Assembly (NCBI GenBank): GCA_003428585.1 | Contig: QVQC01000076.1 | Location: 1 to 64,000, forward strand | Source: Nioella halotolerans | GTDB lineage: Bacteria > Pseudomonadota > Alphaproteobacteria > Rhodobacterales > Rhodobacteraceae | Reading direction: 5' to 3' | DNA length: 64,000 nt | Shown here: positions 52,401 through 60,878 of the stretch, in pieces | Position numbering within the stretch: position 1 is the first letter of the stretch | How the letters are laid out: each line of letters opens with the position of its first letter | Notes under the pieces: model-generated | What the model was told of the DNA's origin: nothing | Database searches by the model: none | What the model saw: the letters and a program-made list of their open reading frames with translations, nothing else | Program-made: the position numbers and the translations under genes

Positions 52401-52850
52401 GTGCGCAGCCTGCCCACGAAGACTTTCTTTTACGGCATGGAACCCGGCGAGGAGATCGAGGCCGAGATCGACCCCGGCAAGACGCTGGTGGTGCAATTGC
52501 AGGCCGTGGGCGAGACCACCGAGGATGGCGAGGTCAAGGTCTTCTTCGAGTTGAACGGCCAGCCCCGCGTGATCCGCATTCCCAACCGCAAGGTGCAGGC
52601 CGCGACCGCGAAGCGCCCCAAGGCCGAGCTTGGCAACGCCGCCCATATCGGCGCACCGATGCCGGGCGTGGTGGCCAGCGTCGCCGTGCAGCCGGGGGCA
52701 AAGGTCAAGCAGGGCGACCTGTTGCTGACCATCGAGGCGATGAAGATGGAAACCGGAATCCATGTCGAGCGTGACGCGACGGTGAAAGCGGTGCATGTCA
52801 GCCCCGGCGGACAGGTCGACGCCAAGGACCTGCTGGTGGAACTCGACTGA
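49413..52850 (+). CDS. pyc: Pyruvate carboxylase
   Basis: Biotin enzyme that carboxylates pyruvate to oxaloacetate, an anaplerotic step. 1145 residues, single-chain alpha4 type. The start chosen is the second of two ATGs, 7-8 bp after AGAGGGG. Domains in order: biotin carboxylase (1-450; FEKILIANRGEIAIRV, MLKASWGGGGRGMR, EVNPRVQVEHTVTE), carboxyltransferase (about 530-820; TTMRDGHQSLLATRMR, metal-binding HFHTHDTAG), allosteric linker, and C-terminal BCCP with biotinyl lysine in TIEAMKMETG. An inverted repeat TTGCTG-N9-CAGCAA (49348-49368) in the leader could be an operator. Cytosolic. Confidence 0.97.
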   Translation: MANFEKILIANRGEIAIRVMRAANELGKRTVAVYAEEDKLSLHRFKADEAYKIGEGLGPVAAYLSIEEVIRVAKACGADAIHPGYGLLSENPDFVDACAEAGITFIGPRAETMRALGDKASARRVAIEAGVPVIPATEVLGDDMDTIRTEAEKIGYPLMLKASWGGGGRGMRPIMGPDELAEKVREGRREAEAAFGNGEGYLEKMITRARHVEVQILGDKAGNIYHLYERDCSVQRRSQKVVERAPAPYLSEAQREELCLLGKKICEHVNYECAGTVEFLMDMESGNFYFIEVNPRVQVEHTVTEEVTGIDIVRAQILIAEGKSLVEATGTASQYDVTLDGHAIQCRITTEDPTNNFIPDYGRITAYRGATGMGIRLDGGTAYSGAVITRYYDSLLEKVTAWAPTPEAAIARMDRALREFRIRGVSTNIAFVENLLKHPTFLNYQYTTTFIDETPELFDFRAKRDRATRILTYIADITVNGHPETEGRVRPKADLKPAKAPAPHTEPAPGTRTLLDEKGPQAVADWMAAQDQLLITDTTMRDGHQSLLATRMRSIDMIRAAPAYAGNLPQLFSVECWGGATFDVAYRFLQECPWKRLRDLRDRLPNIMTQMLLRGSNGVGYTNYPDNVVQSFVAQAAETGIDVFRVFDSLNWVENMRVAMDAVIESGKICEGTICYTGDILDPDRAKYDLKYYVAMGKELKAAGAHVLGLKDMAGLLKPASAGILIRALKDEVGLPIHFHTHDTAGIASATILAASDAGVDAVDCAMDSFSGNTSQATLGTVVEALRHTERDTGLDIKAIREISDYFEAVRGQYAAFESGLQAPASEVYLHEMPGGQFTNLKAQARSLGLEDRWHEVAQMYADVNRMFGDIVKVTPSSKVVGDMALMMVSQGLTRDQVEDPETEVSFPDSVIDMMRGNLGQPPGGFPPAIVKKVLKDEDPNLDRPGKHLPPVDLDAARAEAIGKVGEPVDDEDLNGYLMYPKVFTDYRARHAEYGPVRSLPTKTFFYGMEPGEEIEAEIDPGKTLVVQLQAVGETTEDGEVKVFFELNGQPRVIRIPNRKVQAATAKRPKAELGNAAHIGAPMPGVVASVAVQPGAKVKQGDLLLTIEAMKMETGIHVERDATVKAVHVSPGGQVDAKDLLVELD

Positions 52851-52967
52851 CCACCGCGGTCGGTGTCCGGGGCGCCATCCGGTGTGATTTCGCCCCGAAC
52901 ACAACAAAATTTAAACAATTTCCCACGTTACCAACCATCCTCGGAAACTCGTAACGAGGGAATGGAT

Positions 52968-53687
52968 ATGTCGGATCACGTGACCTTCTGGTCGGATGAA
53001 AGCGGCGCCGTCACGGTCGACTGGGTCGTCATGACTGGGGGGGTCGTGGGGCTTGGACTGGCGACGATGGCGGTCGTCTCCGGCGGTGTGGAAAACCTGT
53101 CGGGCGACATCGCGCGACAATTGTCCTCGGACGGCTGGAACCTTTTCGACAACGGCTTGCAGAATGTCGCCTCCTTCGATTTCACCGGCGGCGATGCCGA
53201 GGGCTGGCTTGGCGGCACGGTGATGGACATGGGCGGGTCGCTGGGCGAGCTTCTGGTGCTCGGACCGGGCGAGACGACATCGTTCTGGGTCGACGTGGCC
53301 GAGGGCACCGATCAGGCGATCATGCAATTCGACCTCATCGCCGGCGACAGCATCGACAGCAGCGAGGCATACGGCTACGACACCGCGACAATCATGCTCA
53401 ACGGGACACCGGTGGCGTTCGCCATGGCAGAGGACCACGAGGCCATGACATTCGAGATTCCGCAGATCGACGGCACCACCGTGGAAGCCACAGTGACCGT
53501 CGAGGAGCAGGACCTCGGCGGCAATCCGACCTGGACCGACTCGGCGGCCACCGTCACCGTCACGGTCGATCAGCCCACCGAACCGATCCAGTTCGCGGTG
53601 GACTCGGATTCCAACCAGAGCATCAACGACGAATTCTGGGGCCTCGACAATTTCGATGCCTCGACGACCGGCGGGCCGGGGTTCTGA
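52968..53687 (+). CDS. Flp-pilin-like exported protein with acidic beta-rich ectodomain
   Basis: A 239-residue protein. Residues 1-40 look like a Flp/Fap-type pilin start: short hydrophilic leader then DESGAVTVDWVVMTGGVVGLGLATMAVVSGG, with the conserved E/T-x-D-W form of this family. The rest (about 180 residues) is an acidic, threonine-rich beta domain without obvious repeats, ending DSDSNQSINDEFWG. GAGGG about 7 bp before the chosen ATG supports it. It may be a minor pilin or surface adhesin; no tad genes are in the window. Function unknown. Confidence 0.8.
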   Translation: MSDHVTFWSDESGAVTVDWVVMTGGVVGLGLATMAVVSGGVENLSGDIARQLSSDGWNLFDNGLQNVASFDFTGGDAEGWLGGTVMDMGGSLGELLVLGPGETTSFWVDVAEGTDQAIMQFDLIAGDSIDSSEAYGYDTATIMLNGTPVAFAMAEDHEAMTFEIPQIDGTTVEATVTVEEQDLGGNPTWTDSAATVTVTVDQPTEPIQFAVDSDSNQSINDEFWGLDNFDASTTGGPGF

Positions 53688-53828
53688 TCCTCGACCGCCG
53701 CGCGTAGCGGCTTGCACTCACGGGGCATCGCTGATCCATTCAGGATGATCGGAAAGGAGACGTGCTTCCCGCGGCACGGTCCCCTGATCCGTCGCACCGG
53801 GTAGATCCCGTTGAACTGGAGCCATGCC

Positions 53829-54452
53829 ATGCCGGCCGCCACCACTTTCTGGGACAGGATCGCCCCGAAATACGCCGCACATCCCGTCGGCGACCCGTCC
53901 GCCTACGAGGCCACCCTGCATCACACGATGCAGAACCTAGCCGCCGGCGACCGGGTGCTGGAAATCGGCTGCGGCACCGGCAGCACGGCGCTGCGCCTTG
54001 CGCCAAATGTCGCGCACTACGTGGCCAGCGACCCGTCAGGCGCCATGCTGGCAATCGCGCGCGAAAAGGCCGACGCCGCGGGGCAAGGCAATCTCGGCTT
54101 CGCGCAGGTGGCGGCAGATCGCGGGGAATTGCCCGAGGGGCCGTTCGACGCGGTGCTCGCCTTCAGCATCCTGCATCTCTTGGACGATCTCGACCGCGGG
54201 CTGTCAGACATCCGCTCGGTGCTGAAACCCGGCGGATTGCTGATTTCCAAGACGGTCTGCCTTGGCGGGGTGCTGTCGCTGCTGCGTCCGCTGGTCGCGG
54301 CGATGGCTCTTTTCGGCAAGGCCCCGCATTTGCGATTCCTGTCGGGGGCGCAGTTGCGCGCCCGGATCGAGGCCGCCGGGTTCGAGATCGTGGAAAGCGT
54401 CGATTTCCACAACTCTTCCAAGCGGGTCCATTTCGTGGCGCGCAAGACCTGA
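53829..54452 (+). CDS. Class-I SAM-dependent methyltransferase
   Basis: A 207-residue methyltransferase. Start chosen after TGGAG at good spacing. SAM motif I is VLEIGCGTGSTALRLA; motif II region VASDPSGAMLAIAREKA; and motif III FDAVLAFSILHLLDDL, followed by a GGLLISKTVCLG strand and a membrane-near hydrophobic stretch (VLSLLRPLVAAMALF). Resembles UbiE/ubiquinone-type or Tehb-like small-molecule methyltransferases. Substrate unknown. Next to no clear partner. Confidence 0.85.
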   Translation: MPAATTFWDRIAPKYAAHPVGDPSAYEATLHHTMQNLAAGDRVLEIGCGTGSTALRLAPNVAHYVASDPSGAMLAIAREKADAAGQGNLGFAQVAADRGELPEGPFDAVLAFSILHLLDDLDRGLSDIRSVLKPGGLLISKTVCLGGVLSLLRPLVAAMALFGKAPHLRFLSGAQLRARIEAAGFEIVESVDFHNSSKRVHFVARKT

Positions 54453-54515
54453 CAGGCTTTGACAGCCCCGGTCGCGGATCCTAGATTGCCAGGGCATTTT
54501 CGAGCGGCGGGGCCG

Positions 54516-54923
54516 ATGTCAGAGTTACCAGAGTATTACTTCCGGGTCCGGGAAAACGGCGCAGCGGTCTACCGGGTGGACACCCAGAACCGGCAGCGCC
54601 GGATCGAGATGACCGAGATCGCGGTGGTCAATGTCAAGAACGGGCGCGTCAAGCCGCACGGCACGCACGAATTGACCCCGGAAGAGCGCGCCGCCATCGA
54701 CGACTGGATGGATGAGCGCGTGGCGCTTCTGGCGCGGCGCGATCTCGATGACATCCACCGCACCATCGACCACCTCAACCTGACCGCGCACTGGGCGCAA
54801 TCCCGCGCCTCCGACACCGATCTCGAGGATGTGACCGACCGTCTGCTTCTGGCCATGCACGACCTGCGCAGCGTGCTGGTGCGCAAGAAGGCGGACCGGC
54901 TGACGAAGGGCGACAGGGGATAG
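54516..54923 (+). CDS. Hypothetical cytosolic protein
   Basis: A 135-residue soluble protein, no signal or motif I recognise. Starts MSELPEYYFRVRENGAAVYRV and continues with charged helices (LTPEERAAIDDWMDERVALLARRDLDDIHRTIDHLNLTAHWAQS), suggesting an all-alpha C-terminal part. Composition and coding bias match the neighbours. Common in Rhodobacterales is my impression, but this could not be checked. Confidence 0.7.
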   Translation: MSELPEYYFRVRENGAAVYRVDTQNRQRRIEMTEIAVVNVKNGRVKPHGTHELTPEERAAIDDWMDERVALLARRDLDDIHRTIDHLNLTAHWAQSRASDTDLEDVTDRLLLAMHDLRSVLVRKKADRLTKGDRG

Positions 54924-55232
54924 CGTCGTGCCGGTTGGTGGCGCTGTCCATTGTCGGCTTGCGGGCCTGTGATGGGGGCAGTGGCACCGTGTGCCCATGC
55001 CCCCATCTACCTTCTGATCGGCGCGGAAGACGCGGGCGCACGACTCGCCGCCGAAAGCCTTTGCGGGCGCGGTGATGCGGAACGTGTCCTGCCCGGCGGT
55101 CGTGGCCATCACCTCAAGGCCCTTGCCCGACCCGGCGGTGATCATGAAAGTCTCGGGCAAGACTGTGACCCGTTGATGCGCGCGCGCCCTCTTGAAAAGA
55201 TGCTTTCTGCGGATCGTTGACGGCATCCGCCC
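54924..55232. other. Intergenic stretch without a confident gene
   Basis: 309 bp between two facing genes. The minus strand has an open frame (MITAGSGKGLEVMATTAGQ...FGGESCARVFRADQ) that looks protein-like for about 60 residues but then runs antisense through the neighbour without a stop. It may be a gene remnant. Confidence 0.4.
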
Positions 55233-55688
55233 TCACGCCCCCGTCGGCATGGCTGAGCTTCGGGTTTTCATCGGCGTGTGATCGCTCGTCATCACGTAAT
55301 TCTTGCGCGGGCCGGTAACATGCCAGACGACGCGCCAGCGAGGCCAGACGCTGAAATCGTAGCGGACATGGTAGAGGTCCGGGGCGCAGTCGTGCCGTGC
55401 TTCGGGCGCGGCGGGTGAAAACCGGTGAAACGGCCGGCCATCGTCGAAGAAGACGGCGATACCGCCCGCCTCCACCCGCCAGATGTAGCGACGCTCGGCC
55501 TGGACCGGTTGCCCGGCGCCATAGCGCAGCACGCCCGTTTCGGTCACGACCAGCCCGCCGGCACCGGGCCGGAACACCGCCTGCCCTTCGAACCGCCCGG
55601 TCAACCCGGCGCGCGCATCCTCTATTCGGCGGGCAAGGCGCCAGCCACCCGCGAAATCCGAAAGGTCAGGCACCATCGGCCGCGACAC
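55233..55688 (-). CDS. DUF6314-like protein
   Basis: A 151-residue protein with a beta-rich lipocalin/FABP-like look. Motifs: FAGGWRLARRIEDARAGLTGRFEGQAVFRPGAGGLVVTETG, ERRYIWRVEAGGIAVFFDDGRPFHRF, LYHVRYDF and WHVTGPRKNYVMTSDHTP. The order G-W-x-L-x-R-x-I-x-D...F-D-D-G-R-P-F-H is what I associate with DUF6314; no function is known. ATG at 55676 is an alternative start. Faces the small protein at 54516. Confidence 0.75.
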   Translation of the reverse strand: MSRPMVPDLSDFAGGWRLARRIEDARAGLTGRFEGQAVFRPGAGGLVVTETGVLRYGAGQPVQAERRYIWRVEAGGIAVFFDDGRPFHRFSPAAPEARHDCAPDLYHVRYDFSVWPRWRVVWHVTGPRKNYVMTSDHTPMKTRSSAMPTGA

Positions 55689-55763
55689 CCCTTTGCTTGT
55701 GGTCGCGCCATGATAACCTTATGACAGCCGCAACTCCACCTGACACAACAAGGCCGCGCCCGC

Positions 55764-57071
55764 ATGATCCCCCGTTATTCCCGCCCCGACATGGTCGCCG
55801 TCTGGACCCCGGAGAGCAAGTTCCGCATCTGGTTCGAAATCGAGGCGCATGCTTGCGACGCGCAGGCCGCCCTTGGGGTGATCCCGAAGGAAAACGCCGA
55901 GGCCGTCTGGAAAGCCAAGGATGTCGAGTTCGACATCGCCCGCATCGACGCCATTGAGGCCGAGACCAAGCATGACGTGATCGCCTTCCTCACCCATTTG
56001 GCCGAGATCGTGGGCCATGACGCGGCGCGGTTCGTGCATCAGGGCATGACCTCTTCGGACGTGCTGGATACCTGTTTCAACGTCCAACTCGTGCGCGCCG
56101 CCGACATCCTGATCGCGGATGTCGAGGCGCTGCTGGCGGCCCTCAAGCGGCGCGCATACGAGCACAAGGACACGATCCGCATCGGGCGCAGCCACGGCAT
56201 CCATGCCGAACCCACAACGATGGGCCTGACCTTCGCGCGCTTCTACGCCGAGATGGACCGCAACCTGTCGCGCCTGCGCGATGCGCGCGCCGAGGTGGCC
56301 ACCGGCGCGATTTCCGGCGCGGTCGGCACCTTTGCCAATATCGAGCCCGCCGTGGAGGACCATGTCTGCGACAAGATGGGGCTGGTGCCGGAGCCGATCA
56401 GCACGCAGGTGATCCCGCGCGACCGCCACGCGATGTTCTTTGCCACGCTTGGCGTGGTGGCCAGTTCGATCGAGAACATCGCCATCGAGATCCGCCACAT
56501 GCAACGCACCGAAGTGCTGGAAGCCGCCGAGTTCTTTTCGATGGGGCAGAAGGGGTCGTCGGCCATGCCCCACAAGAAGAACCCTGTGCTGACGGAAAAC
56601 CTGACCGGGCTGGCGCGGCTGGTGCGGATGTCGGTCATCCCGGCGATGGAGAACGTGGCGCTCTGGCACGAACGCGACATTTCCCATTCCTCGGTGGAAC
56701 GGATGATCGGGCCCGATGCCACGGTGACGCTCGATTTCGCGCTGGCGCGTCTGACCGGGGTCATCGACAAGCTCTTGGTCTACCCCGACGCGATGCTGGA
56801 GAACATGAACAAGTTCCCCGGTCTGGTCATGTCGCAACGGGTGCTTCTGGCGCTCACGCAGGCCGGTGTCAGTCGCGAGGATGCCTACCGGTTGGTGCAA
56901 CGCAACGCGATGAAGGTCTGGGACCACCGCACCGATTTCCGCGAGGAACTGCTGGCCGACGAGGAAGTGCGCGCCGCGCTGTCGGAGGACGAGATCAACG
57001 AGAAATTCGACCTCGGCTATCACACCAAGCACGTGGACACGATTTTCGCCCGGGTGTTCGGCGAGGACTGA
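55764..57071 (+). CDS. purB: Adenylosuccinate lyase
   Basis: Catalyses two steps of purine synthesis: SAICAR to AICAR and adenylosuccinate to AMP. 435 residues. Fumarase-superfamily signatures: TSSDVLDTCFNVQL (signature 2), HGIHAEPTTMGLTFA and the flexible loop GSSAMPHKKNPVLTENLTGLAR with the catalytic serine. Full length, cytosolic, no neighbours in the pathway. A GC hairpin (57084-57102, TCGCCGCC/GGCGGCGA) follows the stop. Confidence 0.97.
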   Translation: MIPRYSRPDMVAVWTPESKFRIWFEIEAHACDAQAALGVIPKENAEAVWKAKDVEFDIARIDAIEAETKHDVIAFLTHLAEIVGHDAARFVHQGMTSSDVLDTCFNVQLVRAADILIADVEALLAALKRRAYEHKDTIRIGRSHGIHAEPTTMGLTFARFYAEMDRNLSRLRDARAEVATGAISGAVGTFANIEPAVEDHVCDKMGLVPEPISTQVIPRDRHAMFFATLGVVASSIENIAIEIRHMQRTEVLEAAEFFSMGQKGSSAMPHKKNPVLTENLTGLARLVRMSVIPAMENVALWHERDISHSSVERMIGPDATVTLDFALARLTGVIDKLLVYPDAMLENMNKFPGLVMSQRVLLALTQAGVSREDAYRLVQRNAMKVWDHRTDFREELLADEEVRAALSEDEINEKFDLGYHTKHVDTIFARVFGED

Positions 57072-57150
57072 TCAGGCGGGGTGTCGCCGCCTTCGGCGGC
57101 GATCCGCGCGGGCAGGCAGGCGCTGCGCCACCGGTTCGCGTGCCTTCGAA

Positions 57151-57195
57151 CCCTCCCCCGCGCTCCCGAGCTATTTTCACCAAGTTGAAAGCCGG
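57151..57195 (+). repeat. Dispersed intergenic repeat, copy C
   Basis: CCCTCCCCCGCGCTCCCGAG then CTATTTTCACCAAG and TTGAAAG. Same order as copy A (C-rich arm, then TATTTTCACCAAG). Between purB and argC. Confidence 0.5.
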
Positions 57196-57268
57196 GTCGG
57201 ATTGCGTGACCCGCGCAAAACGGCTACCTCCCCTTTTTGAACGTGACGGGGTAACAGAGGACGCAGCC

Positions 57269-58177
57269 ATGACCGCCAAGGTGTTCATCGACGGCGAGGC
57301 CGGCACCACCGGCCTGCAGATCCGCGACCGGCTGAGGGGCCGCGACGATATCGCGCTGGTCTCGGTGGCGGCGGAGCACCGAAAGGACGCGCAGGCGCGC
57401 GCCCGGGCCTTCGCCGAGGCCGATGTCGCCATCCTTTGCTTGCCCGACGCGGCGGCGGTGGAGGCGGTGGCGCTGGCCGGGACCTGCCGGATCATCGACG
57501 CCTCGACGGCGCACCGGGTGGCGCCGGGCTGGGTCTACGGCATGCCGGAACTGCCCGGGCAGGCCGAACTGATCGCGGGCGCCGATCGTGTGGCCAATGT
57601 CGGCTGTTACGCGACCGGATCCATCGCGCTGATCCGGCCCTTGCGCGATGCCGGGCTGATCGGGGCCGATGATGCGCTGACGCTGACCGGCACGTCCGGC
57701 TATACCGGTGGCGGCAAGGCGCTGATCGCCGAATACGACGCTGGCACCGCACCCGCCTATTTCCTCTACGCCACCGGGCAGGATCACAAGCATATCCCGG
57801 AGATCATGGAATACGGCCGCCTGTCGCGCCACCCGGCCTTCCAGCCGGCCGTCGGCAATTACGCGCAAGGCATGATCGTGCAACTTCACCTGCACCGCGA
57901 TGCGCTTGCAGGCCGCCCCGACAAGGCCGCGGTTGAACAGGTCTTTCGTGCTTTCTACGCCGGGGCGCAGTTCATCGAGGTGGAGGCCGCGCCCGCACGG
58001 CTTGATCCGCGGGCGCTGAACGGCAGCAACCGGATGCAGATCGCGGTGCATGGCAGCGACGCCGCCGGGGTGCTGAGCGTGACGGCGACGCTCGACAATC
58101 TCGGCAAGGGCGCGTCGGGCGCGGCGGTGCAGAACCTCAACCTGATGATCGGCGCCGATGAGGCAGCCGGGCTTTGA
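57269..58177 (+). CDS. argC: N-acetyl-gamma-glutamyl-phosphate reductase, type 2
   Basis: NADPH-dependent reductase in arginine synthesis. 302 residues, the short type 2. N-terminal VFIDGEAGTTGLQI binds NADP; catalytic cysteine in ANVGCYATGSIAL; substrate motif GTSGYTGGGKA; HKHIPEIMEYG and C-terminal SGAAVQNLNLMIG. The start is chosen by family alignment; the upstream open frame is not conserved-looking and contains repeat copy C. Confidence 0.94.
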   Translation: MTAKVFIDGEAGTTGLQIRDRLRGRDDIALVSVAAEHRKDAQARARAFAEADVAILCLPDAAAVEAVALAGTCRIIDASTAHRVAPGWVYGMPELPGQAELIAGADRVANVGCYATGSIALIRPLRDAGLIGADDALTLTGTSGYTGGGKALIAEYDAGTAPAYFLYATGQDHKHIPEIMEYGRLSRHPAFQPAVGNYAQGMIVQLHLHRDALAGRPDKAAVEQVFRAFYAGAQFIEVEAAPARLDPRALNGSNRMQIAVHGSDAAGVLSVTATLDNLGKGASGAAVQNLNLMIGADEAAGL

Positions 58178-58306
58178 AGCCGGCCGGTGGTGATCCGGCG
58201 CAATTTGAGTGAAATCCGCCGCGCTTTGGCCCTTGGTCGGCAACCTGCCCTTAACCCGCGTCCGGCGATGCTGCCCGCCGGGTGAGGGAACGACTTGGGG
58301 TCGCGC

Positions 58307-59341
58307 ATGGAATTGACAGACCGGGAACAGGACCCACCGCCGCCCGTGGTGCGCCTGTCCAATGCCGACAAGGCCGCCGTGATCGTGCGGCTTCTGGTCT
58401 CCGAAGGGGCCATGCCGCGCCTGACGGGGCTGTCGCTGCGCCAGCAGGAGGCGCTGGTGCGGCGGATGGCGGCGCTCGGCGCGGTCGACCGGCGCACGCT
58501 GGCGGCCGTCGCGCACGAGTTTGCGCAGCGGCTCGACGGGATGGGGCTGACCTTTCCCGGCTCCGTCGCCGGCGCGCTCGACATGGTTCGCGAGCATCTG
58601 AGCGAGGAGGCACGCGAGCGGCTGACCGACCTGGCCGAGGCCGACGGCCCGCCCGACCCGTGGCGGCGCATCGCCGCCGCCGATCCCGACCGGCTGAACC
58701 CGATCCTGGTGCGCGAAAGCGCGGAGGTCTGTGCGATCCTGTTGTCGAAACTCCCGGTGGCCAAGGCGGCCGCCCTGCTGGCCGAATTACCGGCCGACCG
58801 CGCCCGCGTGGTGGCCCATGCCGTGGCGCTGACCGCCGCGATCGGGGATGAGACCATCGCCCGCGTGGGCGCCTCGCTGCTCGACCAGATGCAGGCGCAG
58901 CCGGTCCCGGCCTTCAGCGCGCCCCCCGCCGACCGGGTGGGCGCGATCCTGAACGCGGCCGCCGCCGCCACCCGCGACGGGGTGCTGGAGGGGCTGGAAA
59001 CACATGATGCCGAATTCGCGGATCATGTGCGCAAGGCGATCTTCACCTTCGACCATATCCCCAAGCGGGTGGAACCCACCGATGTGCCCAAGGTCATGCG
59101 GCAGGTCGATGCCGCGACCACGGTCACCGCCCTTGCCGCCGGCATGCAGGCCGCCCCCGTCGCGGTGGAATTCCTGCTGGAAAACATGTCCAAACGCATG
59201 GCCGAACAGTTGCGCGACGATGCCGAGGCGCGCGGGCAGGTGCGCGGCCCGGAGGGCGAGGTGGCGATGGCCGAGGTCGTGACGGTGATCCGCAGCCTCG
59301 CCGATGGCGGCGAGATCAAGCTGATCGCGCAGGAGGACTGA
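58307..59341 (+). CDS. FliG-like flagellar motor switch protein
   Basis: A 344-residue cytosolic protein resembling FliG: helical N-terminal LSNADKAAVIVRLLVSEG, middle domain with LAELPADRARVV, and C-terminal VRKAIFTFDHIPKRVEPTDVPKVMRQVDAATTVTALAAG and ENMSKRMAEQLRDD. The C-terminal charged residues for MotA contact (EE/RR positions) lie in this region. It is isolated from any other flagellar gene here and N-terminally short of typical FliG in places. Might be a divergent or second FliG. The ATG chosen excludes a TTG four codons upstream. Confidence 0.82.
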   Translation: MELTDREQDPPPPVVRLSNADKAAVIVRLLVSEGAMPRLTGLSLRQQEALVRRMAALGAVDRRTLAAVAHEFAQRLDGMGLTFPGSVAGALDMVREHLSEEARERLTDLAEADGPPDPWRRIAAADPDRLNPILVRESAEVCAILLSKLPVAKAAALLAELPADRARVVAHAVALTAAIGDETIARVGASLLDQMQAQPVPAFSAPPADRVGAILNAAAAATRDGVLEGLETHDAEFADHVRKAIFTFDHIPKRVEPTDVPKVMRQVDAATTVTALAAGMQAAPVAVEFLLENMSKRMAEQLRDDAEARGQVRGPEGEVAMAEVVTVIRSLADGGEIKLIAQED

Positions 59342-59349
59342 CCGCGGGC

Positions 59350-60156
59350 TCACCCGCGCAGGCGATGCACCACCACCTGCGCCCCGCTCGACAGCGCGAA
59401 AAGCAGCGCCGCGACACAGACGATCGACGGCCCGGTCGGGGTATCCCAGAACAAGGAGGCCTGCAGCCCGCCGAGAACCGACAGCGCCCCGATCGCGGCG
59501 GCGGCGAAGGCCATTCGCTCGGGCGTGGCGGCAAAGGGGCGCGCCGTCGCCGCAGGGATGATCAGCATCGCCGCGATCAACAGTGCCCCCACCACCTTGA
59601 TCGCCACTGCCACGACCAGCGCCAGCGCCAGTGTCAGCGCAAGCTGCTCACGGCGCGGATCGATCCCGGCGGCATAGGCCAGATCGGGATTGAGCGTCGC
59701 CGTCAGGAGGGCCGACCACCGCCACCAGAACAATCCCAGCACCAGCACCGCGCCGCCCCAGATCACCGCGAGGTCCAACCGTCCGACCGCGAGGATATCG
59801 CCGAAAAGATAGGCCATCAGGTCGACCCGCACCCCCTGCAGGAAGGACACGGCGACAAGCCCGAAGGCCAGCGCGGAATGCGCCAGCACGCCAAGCAGCG
59901 TATCCATCGCGTAGCCGCGATTGGTGAGGCCCGAAACAGTCACGGCCATCAGCAGCGAGACCACGAGCACACCGCTGAAGACCGACACCTGGAAGGCAAG
60001 CGCCAGCGCCACGCCAAGGATCGCGGCATGCGCCGTGGCATCACCGAAATAGGCCATCCGCCGCCAGACCACGAAACAGCCCAAAGGCGCCGCGGCCAGC
60101 ACGACGCCAATCCCGGCCAGCGCGGCGCGAACCAGAAAATCGTCCAGCAGGCTCAT
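59350..60156 (-). CDS. znuB: Zinc ABC transporter permease ZnuB
   Basis: Inner-membrane channel of the ZnuABC high-affinity zinc importer. 268 residues with about seven to eight hydrophobic segments; landmarks of the ABC-3 family are FGDATAHAAILGVALALAF near residue 35-50 and VVGALLIAAMLIIPAATAR near residue 185. Overlaps znuC by 4 bp, in the operon zur-znuC-znuB. Convergent with the FliG-like gene (8 bp apart). Confidence 0.94.
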   Translation of the reverse strand: MSLLDDFLVRAALAGIGVVLAAAPLGCFVVWRRMAYFGDATAHAAILGVALALAFQVSVFSGVLVVSLLMAVTVSGLTNRGYAMDTLLGVLAHSALAFGLVAVSFLQGVRVDLMAYLFGDILAVGRLDLAVIWGGAVLVLGLFWWRWSALLTATLNPDLAYAAGIDPRREQLALTLALALVVAVAIKVVGALLIAAMLIIPAATARPFAATPERMAFAAAAIGALSVLGGLQASLFWDTPTGPSIVCVAALLFALSSGAQVVVHRLRG

Positions 60157-60878
60157 TCTGCTGCCTCCGTGTCGTGGCGGTGGGTATGTTCATGCCGGTA
60201 AAGCGCAAGTGCGCCCTGCGTGCCGGTGCCGAACAGCGCCCGGTATTCAGGGGCACTGGCGACATGCTCGGGCTCCCCCTCGCAACAGACATGCCCGTTG
60301 AGGCAGATCACCCTGTCGGAGGCGGCCATCACGACGTGCAATTCGTGGCTGACCATCAGAACGGCGCAGCCAAGCTTGTCACGCACCTCGGCGATCTTGC
60401 GGTAGAAGGCGGCCGATCCCGGCTGGTCCAGCCCCTGCGTCGCCTCGTCGAGGATCAGCAGGTCGGGGCGCGACAACAATGCGCGCGCCAGCAGCACCCG
60501 CTGGAACTGCCCGCCCGAAAGGCGCGTCATCTGGCGACCGGCCAAGGCCCCTGCCCCGGCCTCTTCCAGCGCCGCTGCCGCTGCCGTGTCGGGGACGCGG
60601 CCCGGCAGGTCGAGAAAGCGGCGCACCGTCATCGGCAGGGTCGGGTCGATATGCAACGTCTGCGGCACGTAGCCGATGCGCAGCCCGCCGGCGCGCGCGA
60701 CCTTGCCCGCCTCGGGGCGCAGTGCCCCGATGATCACGCGCAATAGCGTCGACTTGCCCGATCCGTTGGGTCCGACCACGGTAACGATCTCGCCGGCGTC
60801 GATGGAAAAATCGACATCGCGCAGCACGACCGCCCCGCCAAGACGCACCGTCAGGCCGGAAATCTTTACAAGGCTCAT
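60153..60878 (-). CDS. znuC: Zinc ABC transporter ATP-binding protein ZnuC
   Basis: ATPase of the zinc importer. 241 residues from MSLVKISGLTVRLGG. Walker A VGPNGSGKSTLLRVI, Q-loop YVPQTLH, signature LSGGQFQRVLLARALL, Walker B LLILDEATQGLD and H-loop VSHELHVVM. Start overlaps the zur stop by 4 bp; the upstream longer reading is rejected for that reason. The C-terminus is His-rich (HEHTHRHD), possibly zinc-binding. Confidence 0.95.
   Translation of the reverse strand: MSLVKISGLTVRLGGAVVLRDVDFSIDAGEIVTVVGPNGSGKSTLLRVIIGALRPEAGKVARAGGLRIGYVPQTLHIDPTLPMTVRRFLDLPGRVPDTAAAAALEEAGAGALAGRQMTRLSGGQFQRVLLARALLSRPDLLILDEATQGLDQPGSAAFYRKIAEVRDKLGCAVLMVSHELHVVMAASDRVICLNGHVCCEGEPEHVASAPEYRALFGTGTQGALALYRHEHTHRHDTEAAE

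Noticed and set aside
50160..52907. Minus-strand open frame of 915 codons
   Set aside because: Lies entirely antisense to pyruvate carboxylase, whose domains and motifs are complete. GC-rich genomes commonly give such shadow frames; its sequence has no recognisable domains.
54525..55226. Minus-strand 233-codon frame with a protein-like 60-residue start
   Set aside because: Beyond the first part it runs antisense through a better-supported gene with no stop. May be a remnant, but cannot be supported as a gene.
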